From the NCBI GenBank assembly GCA_024160085.1, contig JAMDYG010000001.1, forward strand, positions 1,488,001 through 1,552,000: DNA of 64,000 nucleotides, read 5' to 3'. Made by a program: the position numbers and the translations under genes. Source of the stretch: Serratia symbiotica (GTDB lineage Bacteria; Pseudomonadota; Gammaproteobacteria; Enterobacterales; Enterobacteriaceae). Below are positions 54,401 to 64,000 of the stretch, piece after piece. The notes beneath the pieces were generated by a model. That model worked only from the letters and a program-made list of their open reading frames with translations. It did no database searches and was not told the origin of the DNA. How positions within the stretch are numbered: position 1 is the stretch's first letter; each line of letters begins with the position of its first letter.

Positions 54401-54724
54401 CTATTGCGCCTGATCTAGCAGCTGTTGCTTCAGCCACTGTTTCAACTCTGGTGAGGATGCCTTTAGGCTATTCGAACCAATGGTAATGGTGGCTATTCCC
54501 GCCCCCAGTTCATTTTCACGCTGGCTTATTTAGCTGCGCATCAATTCCTGAATAATCCGTACCCGGGTACCCAGTGCAGTTCGCTCATCTGATGTCAGTA
54601 AGAGCTGCATCAGCGGCTGTTGCAATCACTGTGCAAATGCTTGCTGCAACAGCGCAACGAAGCGCAGCCAATCCTCATTGCCTTATGGTGAAAGAGCCGG
54701 GTCATTTAGCAATAATTGCGACAT
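54401..54724 (-). pseudogene. trpR: Trp repressor TrpR, disrupted
   Basis: TrpR represses trp operon and related genes in response to tryptophan. The minus strand gives MSQLLLNDPALSP, stop, GNEDWLRFVALLQQAFAQ, stop, [31 protein letters not shown], stop, [20 protein letters not shown] (helix-turn-helix) and [19 protein letters not shown]. Three nonsense codons lie in an otherwise almost continuous frame, and a small loss occurs in the first recognition helix (relatives read SQRELKNELGAG). Loss of TrpR would free the trp regulon. Confidence 0.88.
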
Positions 54725-54778
54725 GGCAGCCACCATACTATTTAACTAGTACAGCAGCATACCATAGGGCAGTCAAAA

Positions 54779-56704
54779 TCAATAACGCCGCCGCCACTCG
54801 GCGTCGGTCAGCACTTTTGCTAGCTGGTGGCTCAGATAGCGGTAAAATACATCGTAGGCCAGCCTATTCTTAACATAGGCGCGGGTTTCAGAAAATGGGA
54901 TACTTTCGACAAACGCCACCGCATCAACCCGCCACGCGCTGTTGCCAAGTGAAGTATTCACCCACGATGTCCCTGTGTTGTAAGCTACCGTCGATAAAAT
55001 ACTGTTGCGGCCAAACTGATGATACAGGTACTCCAGGTAGCGCGTGCCGATTGTGATATTAGTCTGAGGATCAAACAGTTGGCCTGCACCAACATACCCC
55101 AGAATAGTGAACATTTGCACCGTGTGCTGGGCGGTACGCGGCATCACCTGCATCAGCCCTGCGGCTCCATGGGAGATTGTGCTTTCGGATTCCAGGTGCT
55201 CTCCTGCCAGGCGATAGACATCGCATAACTCAGTGTTATCCCCTTGTCATCGGTGGCACGGCAGAACTCTTGCGGCTAAGCCAGCGGGAAGCGCTCTTGC
55301 AGATGGCTACACGATTTGCCAACGATGGTCGCCTACATGATGAGATCAGCCAATTTTTGATCAAAGGCATAGTGAGCCAATGCTTCCTGATCAACATGGC
55401 TGTGGCTAGCAACAAAAATTCACTCCACTCGCTGCACGCCAGATCATCCATATTCTAATACATCATCTCGCGTACCCGAGCGATTTCTGGCGTACCCACC
55501 AACGTGGCGTGCGACTTGGCTGCAACTGCTACCCTCACCGGATAAGCAATATTCAGTCTTTGCGCCGCCACCATCCGGTGGAAGCCACGTTCGGTCATAA
55601 GGTGGTTATGCAGCATCCCTTCGCCGCGTTTACCAGCATCCAGCAGCATGTTGGCGCGCCAGTAGCGCCCATTCATCTTTATTGCTCAACTCGACTAGCA
55701 GACGCGCAAGCCAAGTAGCCACACCCTAGCAATCACCATAGCCTAACGCCATGCGTACCAGGCGCTCTAACAAAATGCAGGTGACTGGCTACGCAAAATA
55801 ACCTGATCGCGCCACTAAGCCTGTTCATCGGTGGCATCGCTGCCCATCAAACGCTATGCAAATGCTTCTTCCAACGCCATGCGTCTGCTGTCGCTCATTT
55901 TTTGCAAACGCGCGAGGATCCCTGGTGCATCGCACGGGCGTTTTGCACATCTTGCCGCGCCAGGCGTTCAAAAGCAATAGCGATGGCATCGCGGGTGAAA
56001 TAGGTTGGCACTACATTTCGAGCGAAAGCCTCAAGCGTGGTAGGATCATTATGCAAACGCACTAGGGAATTGCCCATGGCCTGATAATCTGACGGCAATT
56101 GGCAATATAGGCTGTTGATCAGTATGCTGTTGCCCTCTTTCAATGCTAGTTTCATGCGTTCTAAGGTATTTAACGGCATTTGCTTACCCGCACCGCGCCA
56201 AACAGTTTGCTACACGCCCCCGACTGTGTTTTACCACTCAGCTATAACTCATCGGCACCGCGCCATGCCGCCGGCTGATCGCCAGTCGCCCATTTGGCGT
56301 AGTAATAGCTGCAGCGTGCCACTACCGGTTTAGGTGCCTATGGGCTGAACGTTAACAGAGTGCGCCAGTCCTCACGGCGTGCCAGCTCATTGACAAAGCA
56401 CGGTACTAACGATTTTACCAGCGGCAGCGTCGGGTTTTGCTTGATAAAAGTGTTTACTTCAGAAAACCTAACCTGGCTGAGATCCTGCGTCAATGCCCGG
56501 TATTCCAGATAGGGATAAAGCGGATAATTTTGCAGCGTTGGTATCAGTTGTGCCACCACGGCTCTCTAATTGCTGTCCCATGCCTGTTTGATTTGCTGGT
56601 AGCGTTGACCGCTAGGCATTCAAAGAATCTGCCAGCGTCACGCTGGAAAACGCTATCAGGTACAGCCCTACCGCCAAAAACCACCGTTTGTCCACCTTGA
56701 TCAT
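54779..56704 (-). pseudogene. slt: Soluble lytic murein transglycosylase Slt, disrupted
   Basis: Slt70 is a periplasmic muramidase that cleaves glycan strands. The start MIKVDKRWFLAVGLYLIAFS is a good signal peptide ending at TLADSLNA, followed by stops. The superhelical domain survives as scattered pieces (TLQNYPLYPYLEYRALTQDL, IKQNPTLPLVKSL, LNTLERMKLALKEGN). The catalytic domain contains the Glu in WQESTWNP, a one-base loss at the next SP-GAAGLMQ, then GLMQVMPRTAQHTVQMF, NITIGTRYLEYLYHQFG and AYNTGTSWV. The end VLTDAEWRRRY is intact. Full length is close to the 645-residue family. Confidence 0.88.
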
Positions 56705-57339
56705 ATTTGCTTTTTCCTCGCTGGTTATGCTACTAATGGTGAGCTTAACACCGCGATAGCGACCAACGGATTGCTGAACTAATCCCCCAGAAAATGGGCT
56801 TCCCTGCCGCATTTGGGCGCTCAGGGAAAATAATACCACCAGTCTTGGCACCCAGAAGCATAAACTTTCCATAAACAGCGTAAACGCTTATCCATTCAAT
56901 ACTACTCTACTATAGTAAAAAAGATGTGCCGTCACGGTAGGCACGTGGTAAAAAACATTATCTCCACTAATACATTATGTCAGCGCTGGTCACAGTCATG
57001 TTGAACATTCTTCTATTGGCCTTATTATGACTGACACGATTAAGCGCCTACGGAATAGAATCAATTAAATAATTTTAATTATTTTCTTGGAAATAATAGA
57101 AATAGAAAGAGTACGACATAGCCTATGTGGTATACATCGCCGATGTATGATTGAGAAGCCTATAAAATGGCCCATAAAGTGCGTAATATATGCATTTTAT
57201 AATACAATCCGCGCCAAAATTATAGACAATGCGAATGAAAGCTTTCAGCCAGGCTGATTAGCCCCATGTCTAAACCAGATTTCCCACTGATAAATTATCG
57301 CATGCTGGCGGCGTTTCTACGCGGGAATGGCAGATGATA
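56705..57339. other. Gap between slt and yfiR
   Basis: About 630 bases, A+T rich after 56880, without recognisable genes. A short frame at 57267 (MSKPDFPLINYRMLAAFL, then a stop) does not match anything I know. The divergent promoters of slt and the yfi operon should lie here. Confidence 0.4.
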
Positions 57340-57933
57340 ATGGCGAAAAATACCACAGGATTGACGAACTGCACAAAAAGCCTATTTCAGGCTTTCTTTA
57401 GCAGTTTTGGCCCTCTGATGATCGTCATACTGGTGCTGCTGGCGTTTCCCTGTCAGGCCTACCCCTACCCCCAATGATCTCTACCAAAAACGCACGCGGT
57501 GTCCACCATTGTGGTAGGCATTATCAGTTAAGCGCATTGGGCCAGTAGACCCAACCCTATCCACCTGTACGTCACTGCCTCGCCCTGCTACGCCGAAGAT
57601 TTGTTCGATCCGATTCTGCTAAAAGACCCCTATCCGATAAAAACCGCACGTCTGACCCTTAAAGCCCACGGCTGAGTACCTATTGTAACGTGATTTATCT
57701 GGGGGATATCCCCCAGGTGCAGAAACAGAATTTTATACGGCGTATTGCTAGCCATTCCATTCTTAGCATCAGCGAGAACGATATTGAATGCGCTGCTGGT
57801 AGCGTTTTTTGCCTACAGATCGTCGGTGATCAAGCTAGCTTCAAGGCCAACCTAGATGCCTTGGCACGCAGCGGAGTACGGTGTTCACTATAACGTGCTG
57901 CAACTGGCACGTAAAAAGTCACTGACGCTATGA
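57340..57933 (+). pseudogene. yfiR: YfiR-type periplasmic regulator, disrupted
   Basis: YfiR (DUF4154) is the periplasmic repressor of the diguanylate cyclase YfiN. From ATG 57340 a signal peptide is clear (FGPLMIVILVLLAFPCQAYP), then a TGA. Later pieces in mixed frames read VSTIVVGIIS, PNPIHLYVTASPCYAEDLFD, KTARLTLKAHG, VIYLGDIPQVQ, ILSISENDIECAAGSVFCLQ and ASFKANLDALARSGVR (the conserved C-terminal block with two Cys), ending LQLARKKSL. Its TGA overlaps the ATG of the next gene, so the operon was translationally coupled. Confidence 0.82.
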
Positions 57934-59149
57934 GGCTGTCGCGTAAAAAATCTGCCAACAACGTGCGCCAAACGCTGGGACAGGTACTGCAACAGGTGCA
58001 TCTTGGGCTTGGCACTGATTGCTGCAAGCACTGCGGGTGTCTTCTTGACGCTAGTGGCATTGTTTACATTGCATGCCTACGCTAACCACAACCTGCACCT
58101 GATCGCACGCCTCATCAGCTACGCTGTCGAAGCCGCTGTGGTGTTTGCAAACCGCACCGCCACAAACGAGACATTGATATTGATCGCCTCCAAAGAGGAA
58201 ATATCGGAAGCCAGTATCCTGGGCAACAACGGCAAGGTGCTGGCCAGTTGGCACCACCTCAAAGATGGACCACTGCACAGTATGGAACATATTGTCGCCC
58301 ACTGGTCTTTGCCAAAAACTGTCATACTGCCGATCATCCATGAAAATAAACTGGTCGGCGAAGTATGCCTAAACGGCCACGGCGGTAGCCTGTTACGCTT
58401 CCTGATGCGCGTCATGGGCAGCATGATCGCCTGCCTGGTGCTCCTTAGTACCCTGTGTGCGATGGTATTGTCCCGCCGGATGCTGGTCGGCATCATCTGT
58501 AGCGCAGGCGGTATGCTGCGATCGCACCTTCGGTCTGCGAGTGCCATTAGTAACGATCGCTGAACTACATGGATTGATTAGCGATTTTAATGGCCTTCTC
58601 AACGAGATGGAAACTTGGCAGCAGGCTCATCTCAAACAGGAAAATGACTCGCTGACCCACCGAGTGATGCATGAAAGCTTGACCGGGCTGCCTAACCGTG
58701 CCTTCTTTGAAGGTCGGCTGAGCCGGGCTTTGGGGAATATCAATCCAGCGGAAAAGCTAGCTGTGTTGTTTATCGACGGCGATCGCTTCAAGGAGGTGAA
58801 CAACCGTTAGGGCCGTGCGGCTGGCGACGCGGTGCTGACCATCATTGCTGACCGCATTCACGCACAACTACGCGAGAGCGATTTGGTAGCGCATTTGAAT
58901 GGGGATGAGTTCGCCATGCTACTGGTACCCATTAACAATACCAAAAATGTGTTACAGATCGCCGATAATATTATCGACTGCATGATCCAGCCGGTAATTT
59001 TGTCAAATGATGAGCGGGTGATGACTTCTCTGAGTATCAGCATTGCGCTTTACCCTGATCACGCGATGACGCCGTAAGGACTTCTGCACGAAGCCAATGA
59101 TGCATTGTATCAGGCAAAGCTTCATTTTAATAGAGATAATGGCGGCTAG
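57930..59149 (+). pseudogene. dgcN: YfiN/DgcN-type diguanylate cyclase, disrupted
   Basis: This is the inner-membrane diguanylate cyclase partner of YfiR. The start MRLSRKKSANNVRQTLGQV shifts near 57998 into LGLALIAASTAGVFLTLVAL (first membrane helix), then a periplasmic CHASE8-like segment (YAVEAAVVFANRTATNETL) and LASWHHLKD, and a second helix (MGSMIACLVLLSTLCAMVL). A HAMP region broken by a shift near 58500 follows. The GGDEF domain begins HESLTGLPNRAFFEGRL, IDGDRFKEVNN, then TAG, and its signature reads HLNGDEFAML, with Asn for the first Gly. A TAA near 59077 precedes the tail LLHEANDALYQAKL. Clearly inactive. Confidence 0.85.
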
Positions 59150-59199
59150 CGGCTAACCATACATAAATAAAAGCGCCAACCTAAATTTAAATTGGGGAC

Positions 59200-59705
59200 T
59201 TGGTTATAACGCAACACAGGCTAAAACACCATTTTCACCACTGACCATCATATTTATTTTATTGCTCTCCTGGAGCTCACTGGCTGCCAGAACAAACTGC
59301 AAGGTCTGACGCCTGAGTAGATCGCGCTATTGCAATCACAAGGGTTTAGACTAACGGATAAAGGCTGGGATTCCTACTTGTCTCGCAAAGTGCTGCTTGG
59401 AACAACATCGACATACTGAACTCAAAGGGCATCAGGAGAGTGAGAGATATGGGGCGCACGTTGCTGAGCGTCAGCATCCCCAGTTCTGTTCAGACGATCA
59501 TACCGATAACTACGGTAAATATAGCTATAATGACCGGCTTTCACTACGCCGCGCCACAACAGTGACCAATCTGTTGGCCAGCGTAGGCATTCTGCGCGCC
59601 AGTATCTAACCCAGTAGTATGGGTAAACGTAATCCCGTCACCAACAACTGCACCGCCAAAAGACCTACGCAAAACCGCCGCGTCGCGATCATCGTCACAC
59701 CATAA
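59200..59705 (+). pseudogene. yfiB: YfiB-type OmpA-like lipoprotein, disrupted
   Basis: YfiB is the outer-membrane, peptidoglycan-binding member of the YfiRNB system. The N-terminal lipoprotein part is barely legible (LLSWSSLAARTNCKV-like, with stops). The OmpA C-terminal domain is visible in pieces: ILNSKGIRRVRDMGRTLL, DDHTDNYGKYSYNDRLSLRR and ATTVTNLLASVGI (Asp/Arg peptidoglycan-binding region), then MGKRNPVTNNCTAKRP and NRRVAIIVTP with a TAA. It follows dgcN by about 50 bases, completing the operon order yfiR-yfiN-yfiB. Confidence 0.75.
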
Positions 59706-60541
59706 GCAGCCACTAGATTGGGACGGTGTAGGAAAGCTGCGAGCATAGTTGCGGTTTGAAAGAGCTTAACAACACCAAATACCAGAAGCGTAACAAAACC
59801 AACGAACCGTTTATCCTACCTGGAGCACTCCTGGGTGATAAAGTGCTGTAAATCAATAATCTGTGAAAATATTATGGCGATCGCATGCTAATTGACGATC
59901 TTTCCTTCTCGTTGCCGAAGGAGGCTATTCTCAGCATTATCGGCCCGAACGGCGCGGGTAAATCCACGCTGTTCTGCATGATGTCCGACCAAGAACAACC
60001 AGATTCCGGCAGTATCGTGCTAGGTGATACTGTCAAGCTGGCCTCTGTCGATCAGTTTTGCTACAGTATGGACAACGCGAAAACCGTATGGGAAGAAGTG
60101 TCCGGTGGTTAGAACATCATGCTCATCAGCAATACCGAAATACCAAGCCACGCCTACGTTGTCCGTTTTAACTTCAAAGGCGTCGATCATGGCAAACGTA
60201 TGGGTGAGCTGTCCAGTGGTGAACGTGGCCATTTGCATCTGGCCAAGCCGCTACAAGTGGGCGGCAACGTACTGCTGCTTGATGAATCGACCAACGATCT
60301 GGATATTGAAACCCTACGCACACTGGAAAACGCCCTGTTGGAATTCCCTAGATGCGCCATGGTTATCTCGCACGACCGTTAGTTCCTCGACCGCATCGCC
60401 ACCCATATCCTGGATTACCAGGACGAAGGCAAGGTAGAATTTTTTGAAGGCAACTTCTCCAAATAAGAAGAGTACAAAAAGCATACTCTAGGTGCGGAAG
60501 CGCTAGAACCGCATCGTATCAATTACAAGAAGATCGCCAAA
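59706..60541 (+). pseudogene. ettA: ABC-F translation factor EttA, second half only
   Basis: EttA gates the ribosome by ATP level. The first nucleotide-binding domain is missing. Sequence starts around LDWDGVGKLRA (linker helix) and LNNTKYQKRNKTNEPFILPG, then LLGDKVL, stops, and the second ABC domain: YGDRMLIDDLSFSLP, IIGPNGAGKSTLF (Walker A), LGDTVKLASVDQF, a TAG at 60112, FNFKGVDHGKRMGELSSGE, VLLLDESTNDLDIETLRTLE (Walker B with DEST for DEPT), AMVISHDR with a TAG, FLDRIATHILDYQDEGKV and the tail. Ser for Gly in LSSGE and DEST for DEPT add to the stops. Confidence 0.88.
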
Positions 60542-60871
60542 CAACCTGCCTACCCCCTGATACCCTAGGTACGGCTTTATACCCACATGGGGGAGACTGA
60601 ACTGGGTTATGGCTTACCCTGCACCTGACCGGCCAATGGCGCTCAAATGCGCGCACCGCCTAGTCATTTGCTGATTGATTACGAGATTGTGACCAGGGGT
60701 TTAATCCCGGCATTTGATAGAGCAGAATAGTAGGAATAGGATTGTGTGAAACGCGGATAAGTGAGCAATAGGAGTATTAAGCTTAAAGGGATAGCAGTTG
60801 TTAAAAAGTATCATGGCCACTCATAGCCCGAGTGGCTGCTAAATTACCGCAAGATAGAGACTGTATAGACC
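60542..60871. other. Unassigned stretch between ettA and the IS256-family element
   Basis: A plus-strand frame reads GETELGYGLPCT, stop, PANGAQMRAPPSHLLIDYEI and VTRGLIPAFDRAE, which looks like the conserved end of a protein I cannot name. The rest is featureless. It may be a remnant of the gene formerly downstream of ettA. Confidence 0.35.
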
Positions 60872-62109
60872 CTGTCCCTAATTCTGTGTAACTGCCAGCG
60901 TATTAAAGGTGATCGTTCAGGCGGTCACCGAACTAGATAATAAAACGACTCATCGCCAGCCGCCAGTTCTGGATAGGCATACTCTATTTTTTTGACGCAT
61001 CCTTAATCGCCAGATAAATCACTTTCCGCACTGAGTCGTCTGTCCGGAACACCTTACGTTTTTTTATCGCCTGCCGGATCACGCTATTTAGCGACTCAAT
61101 CGCATTCGTGGTGTAGATAGCTTTCCGAATATCAGGCAGGTAGCCGAAGAACGTATTGAGATTTTCCCAGTGCGCACGCGAGCTTTTGCTTATCTGCGGG
61201 TATTTATCGTCCCAGACGCCAGCGAACATAGAACGTATCTAGCGCCATTAACGCCGCCTCCTCTATCGGAGCCTAATACACCATTAGCCCGCTGGTGATG
61301 GCTTTATAGTCTTTCCACGACACGTATTTCAGGCTGTTGCGCACCCTATGGATGATGCACAGATGGATATGTGTCTGCGGATAGACGCTGTTTATCGCAT
61401 CTGGGAAGCCATTCAGACCGTCTAAGCAGTCAATCAGGATATCTCCTGAAGGACCCGGTTTTTCAGCTCTGTCAGCACGCTTAGCCAGAACTTATCCCCT
61501 TCGTTTTCTGCCAGCCACATGCCCAACAGTTCTTTCTGGCCTTCAGTATTAATGCCCAGCGCGAAGAATACGGCTTTGTGTTAATCACGCTGCCGCCGTG
61601 AAGAAATTTTACAACAATACAGTCAAGGTAAATAATGGGATACAGTGCACCCAGAGGCTGGTTTTGCCACTCTGTAACCTGCTCTTTAACCGCATCGGTG
61701 ACCTAGATATCAGCGTGGGAGACACGTCTGCGTGTGATACGCGTCTGGTTTTTCTTTATTAGCTGCGGCTCGCGAAAGTGTTTTCACGGTCACGTGGCGT
61801 GTTCAGTTTGATTTCGCCATCGTCGCACAGCAGCGTTTTAGAGGAATAGCCATTACGGGTATTTAAGCCGGATTTTGGGGGAATTTTCTCGTGCCCGAGG
61901 TGGTCGGTAAGTTTAGCCTTCAGCGCCGTTTCGACGGTTAACTTCATCAGCATGCGGGAAAACGTATTGAGATCTACGTCGGTTTTAAAGCCTTTCCTTT
62001 AGCCAGTTCAGCCGCGAGGGCTTTAAGTTTCTTTTCGTCCATAATTTACCTGTCTCCGTTACTGGAGTGAACATATCAAAAACAGGTAGATACACAATTT
62101 AAATTACAG
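60872..62109 (-). mobile_element. IS256-family insertion sequence, inactive
   Basis: An element of about 1.24 kb is bounded by imperfect inverted repeats: 60872-60895 (ctgtccctaattctgtgtaa...cc) and the complement of 62085-62109 (ctgtaatttaaattgtgtat...cc). It contains a single transposase gene on the minus strand, broken by shifts and stops. I did not find a convincing target-site duplication. Confidence 0.75.
60903..62042 (-). pseudogene. IS256-family (Mutator-type) transposase, disrupted
   Basis: The ATG at 62042 gives DEKKLKALAAELAKG, then a shift, TDVDLNTFSRMLMKLTVETA, LKAKLTDHLGHEKI and NTRNGYSSKTLLCDDGEIKL, with a stop at 61759. Later pieces include the catalytic region with DCLDGLNGFPDAI (complement of about 61405-61440), AIYTTNAIESLNSVIRQAIK and KVFRTDDSVRKVIYLAIKDA. 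A stop interrupts before the C-terminal MPIQNWRLAMSRFII. These are the DDE and TTNAIES hallmarks of the IS256 family. Not functional. Confidence 0.85.
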
Positions 62110-62670
62110 TATCTAACTATATGATTTTAAGTCTATAAATACGTTACTTAGTCAACCGGATTTACGTTTATTTCATTGTTGGGTTTATTAATTTCAAAAG
62201 TGCTGAAAACGGTAAGAGGACTGATATGAATGGTAGGATTTCACTATCATTTGATAGCATGGGGTAATGTGTATTTATGCCTAAAAAATAAGTTTTTGAT
62301 TAAAAACACATCAAAGCAGGCGTTTTTAGACATAACCTTGTGCTATGATGCGCCATTTAGGAATGAAGCACGCGATAGTCTATGGTTAGGATACTCAAAA
62401 TACGGCTATTGAGATTCCTAACTATCAAGTTTTTGTGCAAAGCGGCTCTGTCTGCCCGGAGTAGGTTCCAGAGATGGAGTATGGTCAATCATTTTTTCAA
62501 TGATGGGTTAAACTGCATCGGTCATCTGGTAAAGATGACCTTCTCAACCTAAAAGGTCAAAGTTAGGTATTCTACCGAACTTTGACCTCATTAATCGCTT
62601 AGCATAAACTATCTAATTTTATGAGGTATAGTTCATTTAGTAGGCCTTATCATTTGATATTTATAAGGTA
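62110..62670. other. A+T-rich stretch without recognisable genes
   Basis: Between the IS and the secreted-protein remnant there is one frame of 60 codons (62230-62412, plus strand, starting MVGFHYHLIAWG) with no recognisable motif. Its flanks contain an inverted pair, aggtcaaagttaggtattc / ctaccgaactttgacct near 62551-62587, which could form a hairpin. No gene is called. Confidence 0.35.
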
Positions 62671-63475
62671 TTATTCATCAAATTTAACACACACCCAGCC
62701 ATCACCATCCTTAGCCAAAATTTCATCACTCTGGAAATGAATAAGGTCAATTGGCGATGCAGTGGCATATACTGCAATACTAGCAAGCAGTGTAGATGCA
62801 ATTAACCTACTGAATGCGCTTATAATTCCCCATTTATTTAGCCTAACTACTCAACGACATATTATAGAAAAAATAAACAATAAAAATATTATTTTTCCGG
62901 ACTTTTGTCACCTCTTCTGGGAAAATTTTTGCTTTAAGCACGTAATCAGAACCCAACATCTTGCCCCTCCACAACCAGTTTACGCCCTGATACGACAATA
63001 AAATTGTGTTATCAGTACGTGTAAAAGTTGTAGCCACCACTGCTAGAAAAGGCATAGTCCCCTTCTTTGATTAATAGCGGTAAGTGGTAGCCATTTGTAT
63101 CAGGCGAGTATATTATCATCGTTGATCAACAGTGATATATTGTTGCTAGACTGTGGGATAGATTCCAGCTTAATCCCATCAAGCTTTAAAGATTCTTTTG
63201 ACTACTGCTTTGGTAACCTCTCCACGGTCAAGCAGGCAAATTTTCTGGATTGCAGCAATATCAACATCCCCTTTAAGCTGCAGAGCCATAAGGCGGATCG
63301 TGTTTTGGATCAGTGGGAGCGCAGTCATGTCAACGTAATAAGTCCTCCCTACCTTTGGCATTGGTGCATTCTCCTACATTGTATCCTCGCCGGGTGCCTG
63401 TTTAGCAGCAGGGATATCGTAGGCTGATATCAGGGAAGCGGCACATAACAAAAAGACACACTTGATAGATTTCAT
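62671..63475 (-). pseudogene. Unrecognised secreted protein, disrupted
   Basis: From ATG 63475 a signal peptide is apparent (MKSIKCVFLLCAASLISA), then YDIPAAKQAPGED and a TAG. In the next frame MPKVGRTYYVDMTALPLIQN and TIRLMALQLKGDVDIAAIQK follow. Further down are PFLAVVATTFTRTDNTILLS and YQGVNWLWRGKMLGSDYVLK, and the end ASPIDLIHFQSDEILAKDGD plus GWVCVKFDE with a TAA at 62671. The pieces lie on one strand and make a protein of roughly 250 residues. I do not recognise the family. It directly follows the YadA-type adhesin on the same strand, so it may have been an accessory periplasmic or outer-membrane protein of that locus. Confidence 0.6.
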
Positions 63476-63526
63476 TTTATCCACCAGAGAAAAATGGGGT
63501 ATTGCTATACCCCATAGCAACATAAA

Positions 63527-64000
63527 TCAGAATTGATAACCGGTACCTATACCTAAGCTCCACTCACCCTGGGTGTTAGTGCTTACGCTGGCTTTCGTCA
63601 CCTAGCGTTAGTTTTCAAAGCGGTGTGAAATACCCAGTGCTAACCCAGACTCACTGTGGTAAGTACCGATACCCATCGATATCATGCTTGCGTCAGGATC
63701 GACAGGCTGTGGCAGGTTAGCCATGGCAACGACACCGGTGATACCACTGCTTAATCTTTTATTCTGGCGTGACATCTCGCCCCTCAATTGGTTTACGTGT
63801 CTATCAGTATAGGAGTTAGAGCTCGTACCAACATTAGCGAGACTGTTTTTCAGTTGATCGTAGTTAAAGGCATCTTTCCTTGTGTTGCAGCTGCAACATG
63901 GGTTATCTGACGTTTATGGCTTTTACTCCCCACAGAGACAGAATTATCCCGTTCGGCTATGTAGAATGCCCAGGCGCCCAGAGTTGCTGCTTTTAGCCAT
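63527..64000 (-). pseudogene. YadA-type trimeric autotransporter adhesin, C-terminal part, disrupted
   Basis: The minus strand carries the end of a trimeric autotransporter: NSVSVGSKSHKRQITHVAAA, typical of the head-neck region, then after a shift YDQLKNSLANVGTSSNSYTD and RHVNQLRGEMSRQNKRLSSG. Next comes the membrane anchor ITGVVAMANLPQPVDPDASM and MGIGTYHSESGLALGISHRF, which would form the trimeric beta-barrel. TAA and TAG codons follow RFEN, then WSLGIGTGYQF closes the family with its terminal aromatic residue at 63527. The start lies outside the window. The two in-frame stops and one shift indicate loss of a host-contact adhesin. Confidence 0.85.

Overview
The window is a piece of an enterobacterial chromosome in the middle of genome reduction. 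Gene content, gene order and protein sequences point to the Serratia/Yersinia side of the Enterobacterales. The mix of intact housekeeping genes and dozens of still recognisable broken genes is what one expects from a recently host-restricted insect symbiont such as Serratia symbiotica. The species name is an inference, since no rRNA is present. From about 14 kb onward gene order follows the 0/100-minute region of the E. coli map in reverse: leu, sgrR/thi, folA, carAB, dapB, ispH-lspA-ileS-ribF, rpsT, nhaR, dnaJK, mog, talB, yaaA, thr, lasT, arcA, creA, rob, gpmB, yjjX, trpR, slt, ettA.

0-14.5 kb: the division and cell wall (dcw) cluster, all on the minus strand. The genes from rsmH to ddlB (rsmH, ftsL, ftsI, murE, murF, mraY, murD, ftsW, murG, murC, ddlB) are open over full length and tightly overlapped. 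Both ends are damaged. mraZ has lost its ATG and carries an amber codon although its operator boxes survive, and ftsQ has several stops and a frameshift. murG carries a perfect in-frame triplication of a 27-bp unit.

14.5-31 kb: mostly ruins. A 1.5-kb empty stretch is followed by the leucine operon, in which the leader peptide and attenuator look intact but leuA, leuB, leuC and leuD are all broken. Next come remnants of a dicarboxylate/anion transporter, setA, an sgrR-thiB deletion fusion, an ABC-F ATPase, intact folA, a yjjB fragment cut by a MITE-like repeat, and eroded carB and carA. dapB is intact.

31-43 kb: mainly housekeeping. ispH, lspA, ileS, ribF, rpsT, dnaJ and dnaK are intact, with a clear rpsT promoter and terminator and a classic heat-shock promoter before dnaK. 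fkpB and nhaR are broken.

43-64 kb: more erosion. mog, talB, yaaA, the thr operon (a chain of deletion fusions), lasT, rob, gpmB, yjjX, trpR, slt, a yfiR-dgcN-yfiB operon, the second half of ettA, an IS256-family element, a secreted-protein gene and a YadA-type adhesin are all disrupted. Only arcA (with a perfect FNR palindrome upstream) and creA look intact.

Together the genes describe a cell that still builds meso-diaminopimelate peptidoglycan, isoprenoids, flavins, folate and proteins, but has lost leucine, threonine and carbamoyl-phosphate synthesis (hence arginine and pyrimidines de novo, unless complemented elsewhere). It has also lost many regulators (MraZ, SgrR, NhaR, Rob, TrpR), cyclic-di-GMP signalling from this locus and a surface adhesin. 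I saw no tRNA, rRNA, CRISPR array or clearly novel multi-gene system.
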